Of a DNA stretch of 64,000 nucleotides, positions 1 through 13,560 are shown one piece after another. The stretch comes from Limanda limanda. Its lineage: Eukaryota; Chordata; Actinopteri; Pleuronectiformes; Pleuronectidae. The notes beneath the pieces were generated by a model. It had not been told where the DNA came from, did no database searches, and saw only the letters and a list, made by a program, of their open reading frames with translations. Made by a program: the position numbers and the translations under genes. The first letter of the stretch is position 1; each line of letters opens with the position of its first letter. The stretch lies in assembly GCF_963576545.1 (NCBI RefSeq), contig NC_083651.1, positions 6,982,886 through 7,046,885 on the forward strand, in the 5' to 3' direction.

Positions 1-909
1 ACATATTTCCTTAGATTGTCAAACTGTAATAGCAGCGTTTTGCATCTTGACAAATGAGCCAAAACTGTTGTTAATTACAATTGTCTGTAATACCGTCCTT
101 TGAGCTACTGTCTTGTCCCCTGTATCTGTGTGTGTGTGTGTGTGCTGATATTTGTGTGTTTACGGCTGTAGCCCATGTGGCCTGTTTGAAAGATGTGCAT
201 ATTTATCAAGTTGGACAGGGTCTACGAAAAAAACCATTATCGAGTGGCATTGGCATCGTGCCTTCATGCTTCTGCCTCACCTCTATTATTGTAATGAATA
301 TTTAGTGCAGCGTAGGCAAGATAGCCGGCGCTCATCCAGCTCCAGTGCGCTGTGCTGCTGCAGGGCAGTGGAGGAAGACATTTAACAAGCTCGTGGCACT
401 CCTGCTTTTTTTTTTTTATGCACATGTCGTTGAGTTGCTGACTCATGATGCTCATGTTCATTTGATTTGTCTTTGTTTGCTGTGTAAAAGTGGTGTTAAA
501 AAGGAAAGGAAGATTAATTCAACGTTATGTTGTGGAGGGAATTCAGCTAAATTGGGACAAAACAAGAAAAATCAATTGAGGAAAATTTGCTATTGCCTCA
601 ATAATGTCTGTGGCGCTTTAATGCATTTTGAGCACGAGTACATTTTGTCTTGTTGGCATTGTTGCAGATGTATTGATGACAATGATACATGGCATTAATA
701 CAGTGTCAGGTCGTAGTGGAAGATGGGAGCTGCGTGTGCATTAATAACAGACCTTATTTAACCCATTTTCTGCAAAGGTGGCTGCCTCCAATGATTTAAT
801 CATTATACCTCCAGGAAATACGCCAGCCAAATTTCATCTTTGTAGTGAGCACATGTTTTTTTTGCACATCTAAGCACTAAGGCAATGAAATAGGAACTGC
901 TGGAAAAAA

Positions 910-943
910 TGACCCTCGGTCCCACAGCTGGGACCGGGGGTCA
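910..943. repeat. GC-rich perfect hairpin
   Basis: Positions 910-924 (tgaccctcggtccca) pair with 929-943 over 15 positions, one of them a G-T wobble, around the tetraloop cagc. No known RNA gene is recognised. Confidence 0.75.
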
Positions 944-1017
944 GCAGGTTCAGCATCGAGTGTTGTGTTGTGTCACAAATTTCAAGCACAAAAGGATTAT
1001 AAATATTGCACCAGAGA

Positions 1018-1445
1018 AATTAATAATAATAATGATAGCTTTATTTATATAGCACCTTTTAAAGCAGCTGTTACAAAATGCTTCACAAAGAGGACAAATA
1101 CAAAACATGCAAGGCAGCAAGTAAATTTGTAAACTAACCCAAAGACAACGTAGTTTAAGTAAGTAATGGCAAGACATAGGATAAAAGAAACAAAAGTAAC
1201 AGCAAAATAACTGACAATAGGGGTATTGTCGCTTTCGCTCTTTAGTCTTGACTATTGAGGAATAGCTAACAGAGCCTCATCAGAAGATCTGAGGCTACCA
1301 GCTGATTTAGAAGCTCAGTAAAGTAGCTTGGTGCCAAACCATGCAGTGCCAATCAAGCAAAGCTATTAAGGGGGAGATATGATTATGCTTACGTGGTTTG
1401 TTTAAGAGTCTGGCAGCTGCATTTTGAACACGATCACGTTTTACA
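1018..1445 (-). mobile_element. Degenerate fish LINE/SINE-type fragment, reverse orientation
   Basis: It begins with aataataataatgatagc and ctttatttatatagcacc, followed by gttacaaaatgcttcacaaa. These are hallmarks I recognise from L2-like retroposon tails common in fish. The sequence runs to about 1445, with the segment ctggcagctgcattttgaac near the far end also known from such repeats. No open reading frame survives. The family name is not certain. Confidence 0.6.
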
Positions 1446-4400
1446 ATTATCTGCCTATATATTAGATTTCTGTACTAACCCTCTGCTCAGTAATATGCAG
1501 GTTCTGTAGCAGAACTACTGAGCTGCCCCATATTAGCAAAGGGCCGTTAACACTGCTCCCCAGATTGTTCAGGTTCCTATTATTAAACTAACATTTATTG
1601 AGCTCCAGCCCCATGAAACGATTGGTTTTATAGGAGGTTTAATTCTGCTGTGTGCTGCGGTACCAGCTGCAGACTGCGCTGATACCAAATCAGCACCCGT
1701 CTTTTTCATGTGACCCTGTGTCCTGTTTTCATGTCCCCTCCCTCCCTGTCACAGCCTGAATACCTCTGTCCCACACCGGTCCAAAGGGGCCCTGACTGAC
1801 CACATGGAACAGATGGTCGTGCACTTCTCGGTTCCCAGATCACAAGCAGGAAGCCAGGGTGCTGTCCATTTTCCAGCTGGCATAGAAAAAGTGATCAGCT
1901 CTTAAAAAGTTTCCCCTCAGGAGTCCAAGTGCAAAGACAAAGGTAGAAAAGAGCAGGAGATAACGTTACTCACCCAGAGCAGCTTGTGCAGTGAGATGAG
2001 AAAACCTAAACGCCAGGTAAACAAAAGGGAACACGTTAAAGGTGAAACAAAGATGTGACAGCATTAGTTTTGTCATCTTCAAAGAGATTTGATTACTGTA
2101 ATTTGGCTTCATTTTAAAGATCAATCCAAACATCTGTCTTCCCTTCTCATATTCTGATCCTCATAAATCATCCACCTGTTTTTAAAAGCTGCTGATTATG
2201 ACTCTTCTCTTCTCAGCACATGTGGTGTGATCTAGTGTGAAAATCAACATCAGCGTTCTGAGATATCCTCAAATAAATGTTATGTTGCCGTATAATTTAA
2301 TGTTTTGGCTCATCTTTCTTCAGATATTCCTGGAGCATATGTTGTGTATGATCCAGCAGTCAGACGTGTTCACATCACACTGATGAGTATGTATTTATAT
2401 GTGAAGAATCCATCTGGAGAGTACCTGCGTGTTTTCACACTCGGCTCCCACCCTCTGTTGATCTGTTTCTCACATTCACAGCTCTGTGGGGTTTTTATTT
2501 TCAATCCTTGCTCGCTGTCATACAAAAGTATCCTCTATGTGTATTTATACACTAGAATCCCACCATCTGTCCCTGCGACCAGACAGGAGACGGACCGATC
2601 CCCTATCACAAGCCCACGTTTGTTTTTGGAACCTAGAAGTGGGAGCGGTGACCAAATGCAAAAAACAATGTCGGCGCTGAGGCGGAGCGGCACTACTATC
2701 AGTGCTGGTGCAGAGTGAGTCTGCTCACTGTCTCAGTGACATCTGCTTTACACTGTGCACACTGCAGATGAGACTGGGTGCATATGGAGCAGTGATTAAA
2801 CTACAGCGGCCGGGTGGTGTTTACGAATTTTTACCGTAACATCAGTTCTGTGTATGTCTGGCATAACTACTGATCCCCAGTGTTATTATTCAACTTGACA
2901 TATTGTGTATATATAGTCAGGGGTGATGTGATTGTACACTCGTGGCATTTTGATTATAGGTGAAGCAGAATGTTTAATAGAGCCTGACTGATGATGTGTT
3001 TTTTTTAGGCCTATACAGATGCCATGTATTGCATATAAATGGAAAGTGAACTCAACTCATTTTGTTTGAGCTTGAAGTTGAACTCCTCCATCCGACAGCT
3101 TTTCTCTACATCGTGGATTCCTCCACACACTGAAGCTGGGGGGGTTGTGCTCTGGAGAGAAGGCCACTGGTTATATAAAGAGTTTAGAGGGTGGTGTCTA
3201 TTTTTTATCATCTTTCCAAAACCACTAGTGCAGCAAAAACACTTTGAAATGACAGCACTGTGTGTTTGAACTCTGCAAACTGTTACTACAGCTGTGGTGC
3301 TAACATAACACTTACAAGATCCAATAGTGTATAATTTTCTTTTTGTAGGGTTACAAGTTAAAACTACAGTTCATGACCTACTTTATATTATTGTATATAG
3401 ACTTAGGTCCTGTTCACAGTTTGGAAAAAGCTCAACTTCTTTTAATTTTGTAAGGAGCACGAAGTCTTTTAGCTTGAAATCATGTATTCAGCCAAGCCAT
3501 ATCAGTTTTCGTGACCCTTTTCATATAGTTTCTTATTTTTGATGATTTGTTTTCAACCAAATGTCATCTACAGCAAATAAAAACAGCTTGCATCAGTTGT
3601 TATTTCAGCCGGCTTAATCAATCGTCACTGGCGAGAAATCAGACACTGCTGGTGTCTTATCAATCTGAAATCAACAACCTATTGGTTACACTTTTTTTGC
3701 TTTGAGTAGTAAATATGCCGATGTCACTGTAAGCACCTCGACAGCAACAGTGACGGTTTAATACGGGAATGGGCTCATCGAACGAGCGCTGGACGAACTA
3801 TAAAACAGTTTTGAATAGTGTTGGCACGACGATGCAGTGGTCAGCAGCCTACGTCTCTTTATGAGTGGAGATGTTCTGCCTCTGCCTGAGTGGGTTTTCT
3901 CTTGGCGCTCCATCTTTCTCTCACAGAGCAAAGACGTGCAGGTTGGGTTAACTGGGAGTCTAATTGCCTGTCGCTGTGAGGGTGAGCGTGAATGGTTGTT
4001 ATTTTTCTTTATGTCAGTCCTGCGATACGCCGACTACTTGTCAAAGTCGCACATCACCTCTGACAGCCCTGCACACAGTATCTCTAATGTACTCCAGTGT
4101 ATTTGAGGCAGACAAACAGAATACACTGACGCTAATATACCCATCTTATCATAAACTTCGAAAAGCTTGTTTCAGACAGATGTATCATTGCATTGTCACA
4201 GTAGCTCAGTAAGTAACATGATTTCTAACGTATTTTGCAAATTCTTTCACTTGCATGGTCATAAAGTCAGCCCAAGGCATATCAAAATAGAAGAAGGTGT
4301 TGTTTCATAGGTGTTGTAGAGTTTTTTTCTCTTCAGGCATCTTATATCATGGTTAAATTTAAATTTAAAGCTCATGATGTGAGGAATTCAAATTGCTTTG

Positions 4401-7400
4401 AGAGGAATTCGCTTTTCCTCTCCACACCACTGGAAAAAACACATCTAAATAAAACTCAACACCAATTGTTTAGCCCAAATTTGACAAAGTGTTAAATTCT
4501 TAACATATAAGAATGCAGCTTAATTGGTTTTCTTTTCTGTATCTGGTGTAGACGTGAGCTGCGAGATGCAAGGATAAACTTACATCGTCAAACACACACA
4601 TGCACATTCACATCACGACTTTCTACAAAGAAACAGTTAACACGAGTTTGGCATGATGATTACAGACGGCTTTGCTTCAGATCAGCCCGTCTGATCTGAC
4701 ATCCAGTACACACAATAATTACAAACAGGCCCAAATATAAAACAGCACACTGCTGTTTATGGAAGCACCTCACAGTGATAAAAATCCATCATGCATGTCT
4801 GTGTTGTTGTGTTGTGGTTATCTGTCGTTCTGAGCATTTAATTTCAAGTCTTCACAAAAGGAACTGCCAGTCGCACACACCCTCCACAGATGTGTGTGTG
4901 TGTATGTGTGTGTGTGTCTGTGTGTGTGTGTGTTTGTGTGTGTGTCTGTGTGTGTGCACAGAGCTGCACTGAAATTCAGATATGATCTCTGCACAAAAGA
5001 GTCTCGACTGACACAGACCACAGAACAGACTCTGGAATATTGTGTTACTTCGGCTCAGAATAAACAGTGTGGTGGTCAGCTCTCTGTGAAAAATATCACC
5101 ACCCGACCGCCATCAAGTTGAGTTTGGACGCATGTTTAATAACCAAACATTATTCAACTTTGTGTTTGTCTTCACTTGACACCATGTCTTTAAATCTAAA
5201 CCCTGAAAAACAGACGACCTCACTGGAAAAACACGTGAAGTTATTTTATCCTTGAGAAAAAACTTCATCTGCTGCTGTTTGAGTCAGTGTTGTTTTCTCC
5301 GTATTATCTGAAATGGGGTTAATTATGTCTTTACTTAGTCAAGCAGAGTAAACTTTGTCTAAAATCTGTTAAATATGCCTTAAATGCAGTATATTTCTTT
5401 ATGAAACACTTGAGACTCCAGACCGCTGATGTGAAAAAACACAGAAAGTAAAAGACACTCAAAACCCCGACCAAACATTGTTGACGATTGCACAGTTGCA
5501 ACAGTTTGACTGTAAGTAGCCAACCGTACCCTATTGCTAATTTAATAAAAGCTATTTAGCAGCCGTAATGGTTTACAGACGCGAGCGATTGTCCCTGTAA
5601 TCAGCCACCGTACCGAGTCAGTGTTGTGGGTCTAAAACCTTTTTTCTTTTACAACCTCTCTGCCGTCGCCACCATCGCTGAAACCCCCTTAAAGCCTTGC
5701 GGGAGAGAGAGACTGTGATTTGATCTCGCTCACCTTGATCAGATTACACACTGGAATTAGTATAATTACAGCTCTTGCTGATTAATGGGCAAACTATAAT
5801 TAGCACTGTGGATACGGGAAGACTGTGAAAGAGAGAGTGTGTATGTTGAAGAAAGAGTGGTCCTGCGTTTGTTAAGATCTGTGTGTGTGTGCGTGATCAT
5901 CTGAAGACAGAATGATGTACTCCGGGGAGATAAGGGCTTGGAAAACCCACCTTCAATCAACTAAAATATAATTTTTCTTGAATACCTTTTCTTGAAATAA
6001 TAGACAGAGGAGAGGAAACGCCAAAGCTTTCATCAGTGTGCAGCCACTTGAAGTGGACCTATTAATCTTCTCAATATTTTTGTCATATACACTGTTATGT
6101 TATTGGGTGTTAATTTAAACGTGGTTTCAAATAATGAGGTAAACATATGCAGAAGTATAATCCCCGAGCGACAGAAACTCCGGCATCAGACGGCTGAGAA
6201 CATGAGGGATTTCCTTAAATGGTCCTTCGCTCCGAGCACAGCTCATTCTCCCGAAACAGTACTTGAGTAGTATTAAAGGCATTTAATAAACTCCAGCGTA
6301 CAAATAACCAAAGGTGCAGGTTTACACTGCAGTTTACTCTCACATGCTGGGTGCGCTGCTGCTGGACAAGCTTCCAGAGGATCGGCCGATCAGAATAAAG
6401 CAAATATTGCCTCAACTGAGCGACTTCATTCCAGGATCCACTTGAGCTCTGGATCATACAAAGCTATTACAGCGAAGTCCCAGAATTATGATCCCAAAAC
6501 TAAATGGTGCTTCATATTTATTTTGGATTCTGGAAAGAGTGAGTCCAAAGCTACTAGATCTCAAATTTCCCTCCGGATCAACAAAGTCTTTCATCTAATC
6601 TACTCTGATCTAACATGAGCTGAGAGGTCAGGATGGTTTATTCAACAAAACACAACTACTGTTTAAACTTTCACCTGTGACACATTCACTTTCTTTGTAC
6701 TTTGTTTCTTAATGTCATGTTTGGACATGATTGTTGTGATTGTTGCTTTTCAAATACTTGATTAGTCATTTCTGAAAGGATTTCTGGAATTCTATTGTGG
6801 CAAAAGAGAGGGCTATCTCCATGGTTGCAAGTGGAGAATAAAAGAATCGGCAGTTGCAACTTTGATGAGAAAACAGTGTTAAAAACTTTAATAACCACAT
6901 TTCAGAACTGGTCACACAGAAATAAAACTGCAGTATAACACAAGTAAATCTGAGAGACACACACACAGAGCTCCTGTTGTCTCAAATGTCTGCATTGGGT
7001 TGTTGGATGGATGTGAGCTTGTGAGTTGAGTTTGACAACATGCTGTTCCTTGTAGACTTGCTGTTTGATTGACTCTGCGATGGGAGTAAGTGTATCCACT
7101 GCTAAGAGCCACTCTCTGCATGCAACTTTTACACACTGTCCCTCAGATTTGCTCGTTGTCACTTGTCGTTTGCTAAAGACTAACTTTTTAGCGAAGTGGG
7201 AGCAGTTACATTCTCTCAATTTGTCAACTTGGTTTGCATCTTTTCATCCATCTCTAACCAAAGGAGGAGCCGTCTCGTTAAACTTCCTTTCATCATTACA
7301 AATCAGCTTGGCTAAAATCTTACCTCCCACAACCCCCTGGAATATCCTATAAATTCAGCTTCAGAAGGCATTTTGCAAACACTGATGAGGACACATTCTG

Positions 7401-9665
7401 AGGTTTTCACTTTACACTTCAGTGAGTCACTGATGCCCCCCCGCCTCGCTGAGGCAGCAGTCAATACAAACACGATGGATCGTATGGAGCAGCTCTCACA
7501 GTGGCAGAAGGCGAGCAATGAGAGATTGAACTGTAGGGCTTTCAAATATTAATTGAGATGGAGGGTATATCAGACATTTTGCATGCATGAGCTGTTTTGT
7601 GTGCACTCCAGGTTTTCGGCAAGCTAAGCACCCCCCTACCACCACCCGGCAAACCTTTCAGTCTGTGAGCGGGGGGGTAGCCGAGCAGAATGGAAGTGCA
7701 GGCACATGGGTAGGAGGTCAAAGATAGATTTGCAGGTGCTAGAGTTTTCTCTGTGTCCGGGCTATAGAGGTTAACCTGTCTTCACAAGGAGCCATTAGAC
7801 GGTATCCGGTTTGCATCGCAAAACAATCTTAAATATGATGACGATTACAAATCTTCTCTTGATTTAAAGGGAAGCTTGTGTTAATGCTGTATCAGTGCTT
7901 TTGACAAATAGAATGAGGTCTAAGATCTAATGAGCGTAGAAGTAATTCTCACACATGGGAAAAGTTCTACTAAAGTCATCCACATTACGTTTTCAGTGAA
8001 ATAAATTGTTGCTGCCTTAAGGCTAGTGTTGGTAGTCCTGGAAAAGCTAGCAAGAGTAGGCTACACTTGGAAAATATGCCACCGTTATATCCCACCCCCT
8101 CCCATCTGTCCTTCCGTCAAAGCTACACCCCCGAACCCATGAACTTCTGGAGTAAGTTTTCTTCCACAGACTAGAGATTATTTTTCTCCTCAGGCTTTGA
8201 GTCGTTTAAATACTGCTCGATCAACTCTAGGCGAGCTGTCATGTGCGTTTCCACGTTGCCACTGTACCTGCCTTGTCTTATTGATGGAGGGCTGCTGAGA
8301 TGATCGTCCTCACAGCAGCTTCTTAGATCTCTGCAGGAAACTTCTGAAGGTCTCAGGCACCTCCCTGAAAAAAGCAAGGCCCATTTTCATATTATGGGTA
8401 AAACAGTATAGATCCATATGTTAAATGCGTTTTACAGTTCCACTAGTAAAGGAATTGGAATACTTTTTCAAACCACCAGAATGTAATCCATTTCCTGATT
8501 TATTCTCTGAAAGTCTGTGGTTTGGGTTTTTCAAGAATAGTGCCAGGAAGTTTGCTTTACCCACAAACCAAGATGACCTCACGCTGACAGGATAGTCCTT
8601 CGGTGACCTGCCCTCTGATTACAGCTGTCAGTAATTGTCTGGTCTGGATTATATAGAATGTAATTTCTATTTTGTTAAGGGAAGAAAAACCGCCAACAGC
8701 ACAACTGTTGAGTATTTTTTGCAGTCGCTCTGTTGTTGTTGTTTCTTTGCTTCACTTTTCAGATGGTGCTTAAGAATAATGAAAACACTACTGTTGAAGT
8801 CTGGGGCATCTTGGATTTAGATTGGCTGAACAAACCCAAGGCTAACGCCGAGGCAGATTACGCTCCGTAGGTGATGTTGAAACATACAGTGCCTCGGAAT
8901 ACTCGATCCATTGTCCTCCTCCCTTGCTCTCTCTCTATCTTGCAGACAAACACCTACTCCAGTAACGCTTGCATTGGAAAAACAGGTTTCTAAAAAAATC
9001 TGGCTGCGCCACAGTCAAACTGAATGCTTGAACAAAAGCAAGCACAGATGTATAACAAGTAAGAAAACCTTCTACGAGTGCAACAGATCCATCTGCAGTC
9101 ACGTTTTCAAAGATTAATTCGTAGTTCAGCGGTGTGTGTTTGGACTGCCACAAGTGTACGCTTGTGTGTGTATTTTATTGGCTCCACTGAGTGAATAACA
9201 TTTGTGATCTGTAGTGATGTTGTTCTCTCCCTCCGGCATCGCGGCCCTTTCACCGTTACTGCGTCATGGCTTGGTGTTAGATTTTTCTGGAATGATCTCC
9301 CTTATATAAGAACTGGAGTAAGTGGAATGGTCTATGCCAAATCGACATACTGTGACACACATGCATGCTCAGCCACATGCAAATATTTCCAAGTGCTCCA
9401 GCTGGTGGCTGGCCCTGCGCTGCTGGGGCAAGAGCCTTACCGAGGGTTTTAATAGCAGAGTTCATTATTTCAGGATTAACATGGAAAGCAGAAAGAGAAG
9501 GTGCCTTCAGCGGTAATGAGAGATTGGACATGTTGTACTGGGATCGCTGTTGAAGCAATAGACTGAGTGGAAGTAATTTATCCCATTTACAGAGATATAT
9601 TGATTGGTTGGGTGGCAATAAGAGAAATATGTGTGTACTGTATTTTTAAAGGGCATTGACGTGCA

Positions 9666-9696
<31 letters not shown>

Positions 9697-12573
9697 CGAC
9701 CTGGCAGTTCTTTGACGGTGTGACCATGTTGATATCAGCTTCATGCTGTTCATCCATTCTGCCTTAGCAAGGTTCCTCCAGGCCTGTGAAGTTTGCTGAT
9801 AAAATAAGCTCAGTAAATTAGCACTGATGACTCACTCGTTAGCAGCTTTTTGTATGTTGGCAAACAGGTGGGTTGTTGTGGGCTGCTTGGCTTGTTCGGG
9901 TCTTCTATTTACAGCAAGTTAAATTCTGTTAACAATTAATATACAGTATTGTTATGATTGTAAAGTATATTAACTCAATCAGTTGTTTCCTTGATGAACA
10001 CAAGGTTTTGGGTTAAGATTGTTTTTCAACAGCTATTGAAATCCAGTTGGACCCCAAGGAAAATGTAGTGTTGACAAATGAAGTCGTCCCACCCTTGTTG
10101 TTGCAAAATCCGGATACTGAGAACAAAAGTTCTTCTGGAGAAGTTTGATGACTTTTAAAAGCTACCACTAAGTTTCTTTTTCTCTTTTTGTTTTTGTTCT
10201 TTACTATTATGGTTTACGGCAATGTTTAGCTGTGTGTCCATGGAGAGTAGTTCCATGAAGGTTGAGATGGGACCTGGACAGGCTCTTAAACAAACACTGA
10301 CGTCTCGATGCTGTTCCCAAACAGCAGCAGCACTTTAGAGGCTTTCTGCATCACTTTGCCAACAGTCTCAGAAATAGAGGTAGAACAATGACTGTGTTAC
10401 TCACAGCAGCTCCGCTCACTTTCCTGGCTGTGGTTATCATTAATTGAAACTGCCTCCTGCAGTTTATTTGTTTGTGTGTCTCTCTCTCTCTCTCTCGCTC
10501 TCTTGCTCTCTTTTTTAACTGAGCAAAGATTTGACAGCTATTTTTCCCAGAGCTTAATGAGTCACTACAGCTGAAGAAGAGCCAGGCTTTATGTTAAGTT
10601 AATGCCCTGAGAAACTCTGTGTTTGATATTCGAGATAGTGTCTTGATGTTCTGATAAAACGTCAACAACTTCATTGAAGGAGGAAACCCCTGAAGCCAGG
10701 AAGACGTTTCTCTATCTGTAAGAAGATGCCTGGTTATATCTAAGATTGGTCGGACATGGCTACTTTCCTTTGCAGCTCTTCCCTTCACAACATAGTTTAG
10801 CACGTGCGTGGATGCGGTTGAATGCTGGCCCATTTGTGACTCAGTCAATATATGAAAAATTGATGTGATAGAACGACAAATGGCTTCTCCTTGAATGTTG
10901 CATGCACAAAATGACAGAAATTTGCTGGCATGTTTAAGTGCACTCATAAGCAGTCAGATTGCATTACGCACTCTTGGCTGACTGTTGACGTCACTATGTT
11001 TACATTACATAAAAAAAAGGATTAGATTGATTTTCTGTTTCTGATTTTGCAACGTTTCACAAGTAAATGCTTTTTGTTTTGAAAAGTGGGCAGTCACCTC
11101 TCTGCTGTTTCCTGACTCTGTATAAGACTACATTAAGGATAAAACAGTTCCTGGATAACAATTAACCGCGGTAAAGTTCCTGAAGGATAGTGTTACCGTA
11201 TGAAATTTTAATTATAATTTTTTCCTCATTTATTAACACTGTGTAAAAATGTCCAGTATCAACCACAGTGATCAATGGTGTCCCACACACAGGTGCGTGC
11301 TGGTGCATCATGTGACATGGGTTTGTGGTGTGTGTGTGTGTGTGTGAAGTTTACTTTGACACTTTCCAGCATCAGCCCAAGTCTCCAGGATGCAGGTGCA
11401 GCAAGCGCAGCATTTATTGTGCATTATAAAAACATGGAAGAAACAACAGCAGGCAGGGGGGAGGGGTTAACAGCAAGAGAACTGTTGGTAACCTCTGGCC
11501 TTAGCTAACACATGCTAACATCTACTGTCACTTCCATTTAACAAAACCAAAGCTCTTTGGGGTTGACATATGCACTTAACGTGACAAGTTGTCGACCTTT
11601 GATAAATACTCGCATATTTATATATTATGTCATAACATCTAACATTCACAGCACATTTTAAAAAATATATTATTTTGGTCACTATAATTTTTAAAATGTT
11701 AAATCGTTTGCATCTTTTCTTATATTCTCTCCCCCATGTCCCCATTTTGTAGATTTTTGAAGTGTTTCTTTACGTTTTAGAGAAAAGGATAGCGAGACGC
11801 CGAAAGACAATCGGCTGGTGTCAAATGAGCACTGCCATATGTTCTAGGGTTAATCAATTATCAATAAGGGCAAGGCTGTGCTCCAAGGCAGTAACAAGAT
11901 CCACCACAGACAACAGCCATGGCAGCCCGTGACCTCATTGTCTATTCATGTCAAAAAAAATACTGCTGCCGACGGTCTGGTTGCCTCCGGTCGTCCCCGC
12001 CACGTTTCACCTTTTTTTGATGTTAGTTTGTCCCATTATGTCGTTTCACTTCAACTCTCCCTCGCTCCGTTGTGATTGCAAACACCGTCCGTGTGCGGTG
12101 ATGTTCACCGTGCATCCTGCCAACCCCCGGACATTTGTGCCATAAATCATACCTTGTTCGGCTTGTCAGCATGGAAGCATTTCGACTTCACTTTGTCCCC
12201 CGTGTGTGTCGGTGTCTCTTTTTCTATTGCACCGTCATTGCGGCGTGACCCATCTCCATGTTCGGAAACTAGTTACATAACCACGGCCTGCAGCATTTCA
12301 CCACACGAGTGCCAGCCTGAGACCCAGAGTACAGAGTGTGCATGCAGGGCAGCCTCTGCATCACTTTTTTCATTCACAATTTGGGATTCAGAGTGAAACT
12401 TAATGAATGGTTGCTCAACGAAGCAAATTAAGTGAACGTAAGGGTGGGGACTGTGAAGCTTGTGTAACTGAATTCATTCAGAGTGACCCTGTGTCTCAAA
12501 ATATTTTGCCCCAGTAAAGGTAAATCTGACCGTCATGCAAAAATGTGAGCCAGAAGGTAAAGGCTAGCTGAAA

Positions 12574-12575
<2 letters not shown>

Positions 12576-12604
<29 letters not shown>
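12576..12604. repeat. (TG)n microsatellite
   Basis: Uninterrupted dinucleotide run of about 29 bp. Confidence 0.95.
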
Positions 12605-13435
12605 CACACCAGGAGGAAACAGGACATGGTGTCATTGAAGTCCATTCAAGTTCAGTGACAGCAAATCTACCCATACTGCTTTGTAATATATCAGAGAGTG
12701 TCTCAGGAGGATCCAAATTACCTCTCACATCTGCTGCTGCTCTGTGCCACCATTACCCCACAAACACACACGACACACACACACCCACGGGCACCAAAAG
12801 CTAAGAGAGGGCCTATTTGAAATGATTATACTGTCATAAGCAAAGTGATGATGTGCTTAAACAGATATGATGGAGGACGTTTCTCTAATTGATTGCTCTG
12901 TCAGCGCAGTGAATCCGGCTTGTGTTTAAATAATTATTTTCAGAATCAGTAGGCTGGCACGTGCAAAGTGAGACATCAGCACAATAAAAAACTGTAAGAT
13001 GAAAAGGGACAGAATATTCTAAATCAATATTCATACCGTATTGTTTCACTGTATTGAAACTTATAGAAACATTACCAAAGCAAGAAGGAAGCTAAAGACG
13101 GATCTTAGGAGAGTCCGGCCACTCACTTCTGGCGGTTTTGTGTTTTTCTCTGAAGTTCTAATGTGTTGTAGTGAATCGTCCATGCCTGACAAGGAGAATT
13201 TAAAGTAAATGGAGTGACTCTCCAGGGACACTGTGGAGAGGGATTCTCCAATGTAGCTCTTAAGGCACAATTTGCAGATTTCCAAGCTATTTGCACTGAG
13301 CTAAATAGCACACTAAATAAAATAATGGTTTTTAGTTTAAGTCATATCAGGAAATGCATCAGGAAAGTTTAAAACTCTATGACAGTTCCATGTCCATACT
13401 TTGCCACATTAGTCAAACTTGTATACTCTTTATGT

Positions 13436-13560
13436 ACATAGACTGTAAATAAAGACGGACGATGTGTCTCCACCTCCTCACATTATCCAGTAATTAAGTC
13501 AACACCAAGGATATGAACGCTGCTATCTTTGAAACCCGGATGGAAATGCAGCCTGGTCCG
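13436..13560 (+). repeat. Dispersed fish repeat, copy 1 (related to 54430-54790)
   Basis: It contains agactgtaaataaagacgg, then acgatgtgtctccacctcct, then gatatgaacgctgctatctt. The copy at 54430-54790 has the matching gatacgaacgctgccatctt in the same order and orientation. It is non-coding and of unassigned family. Confidence 0.6.
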
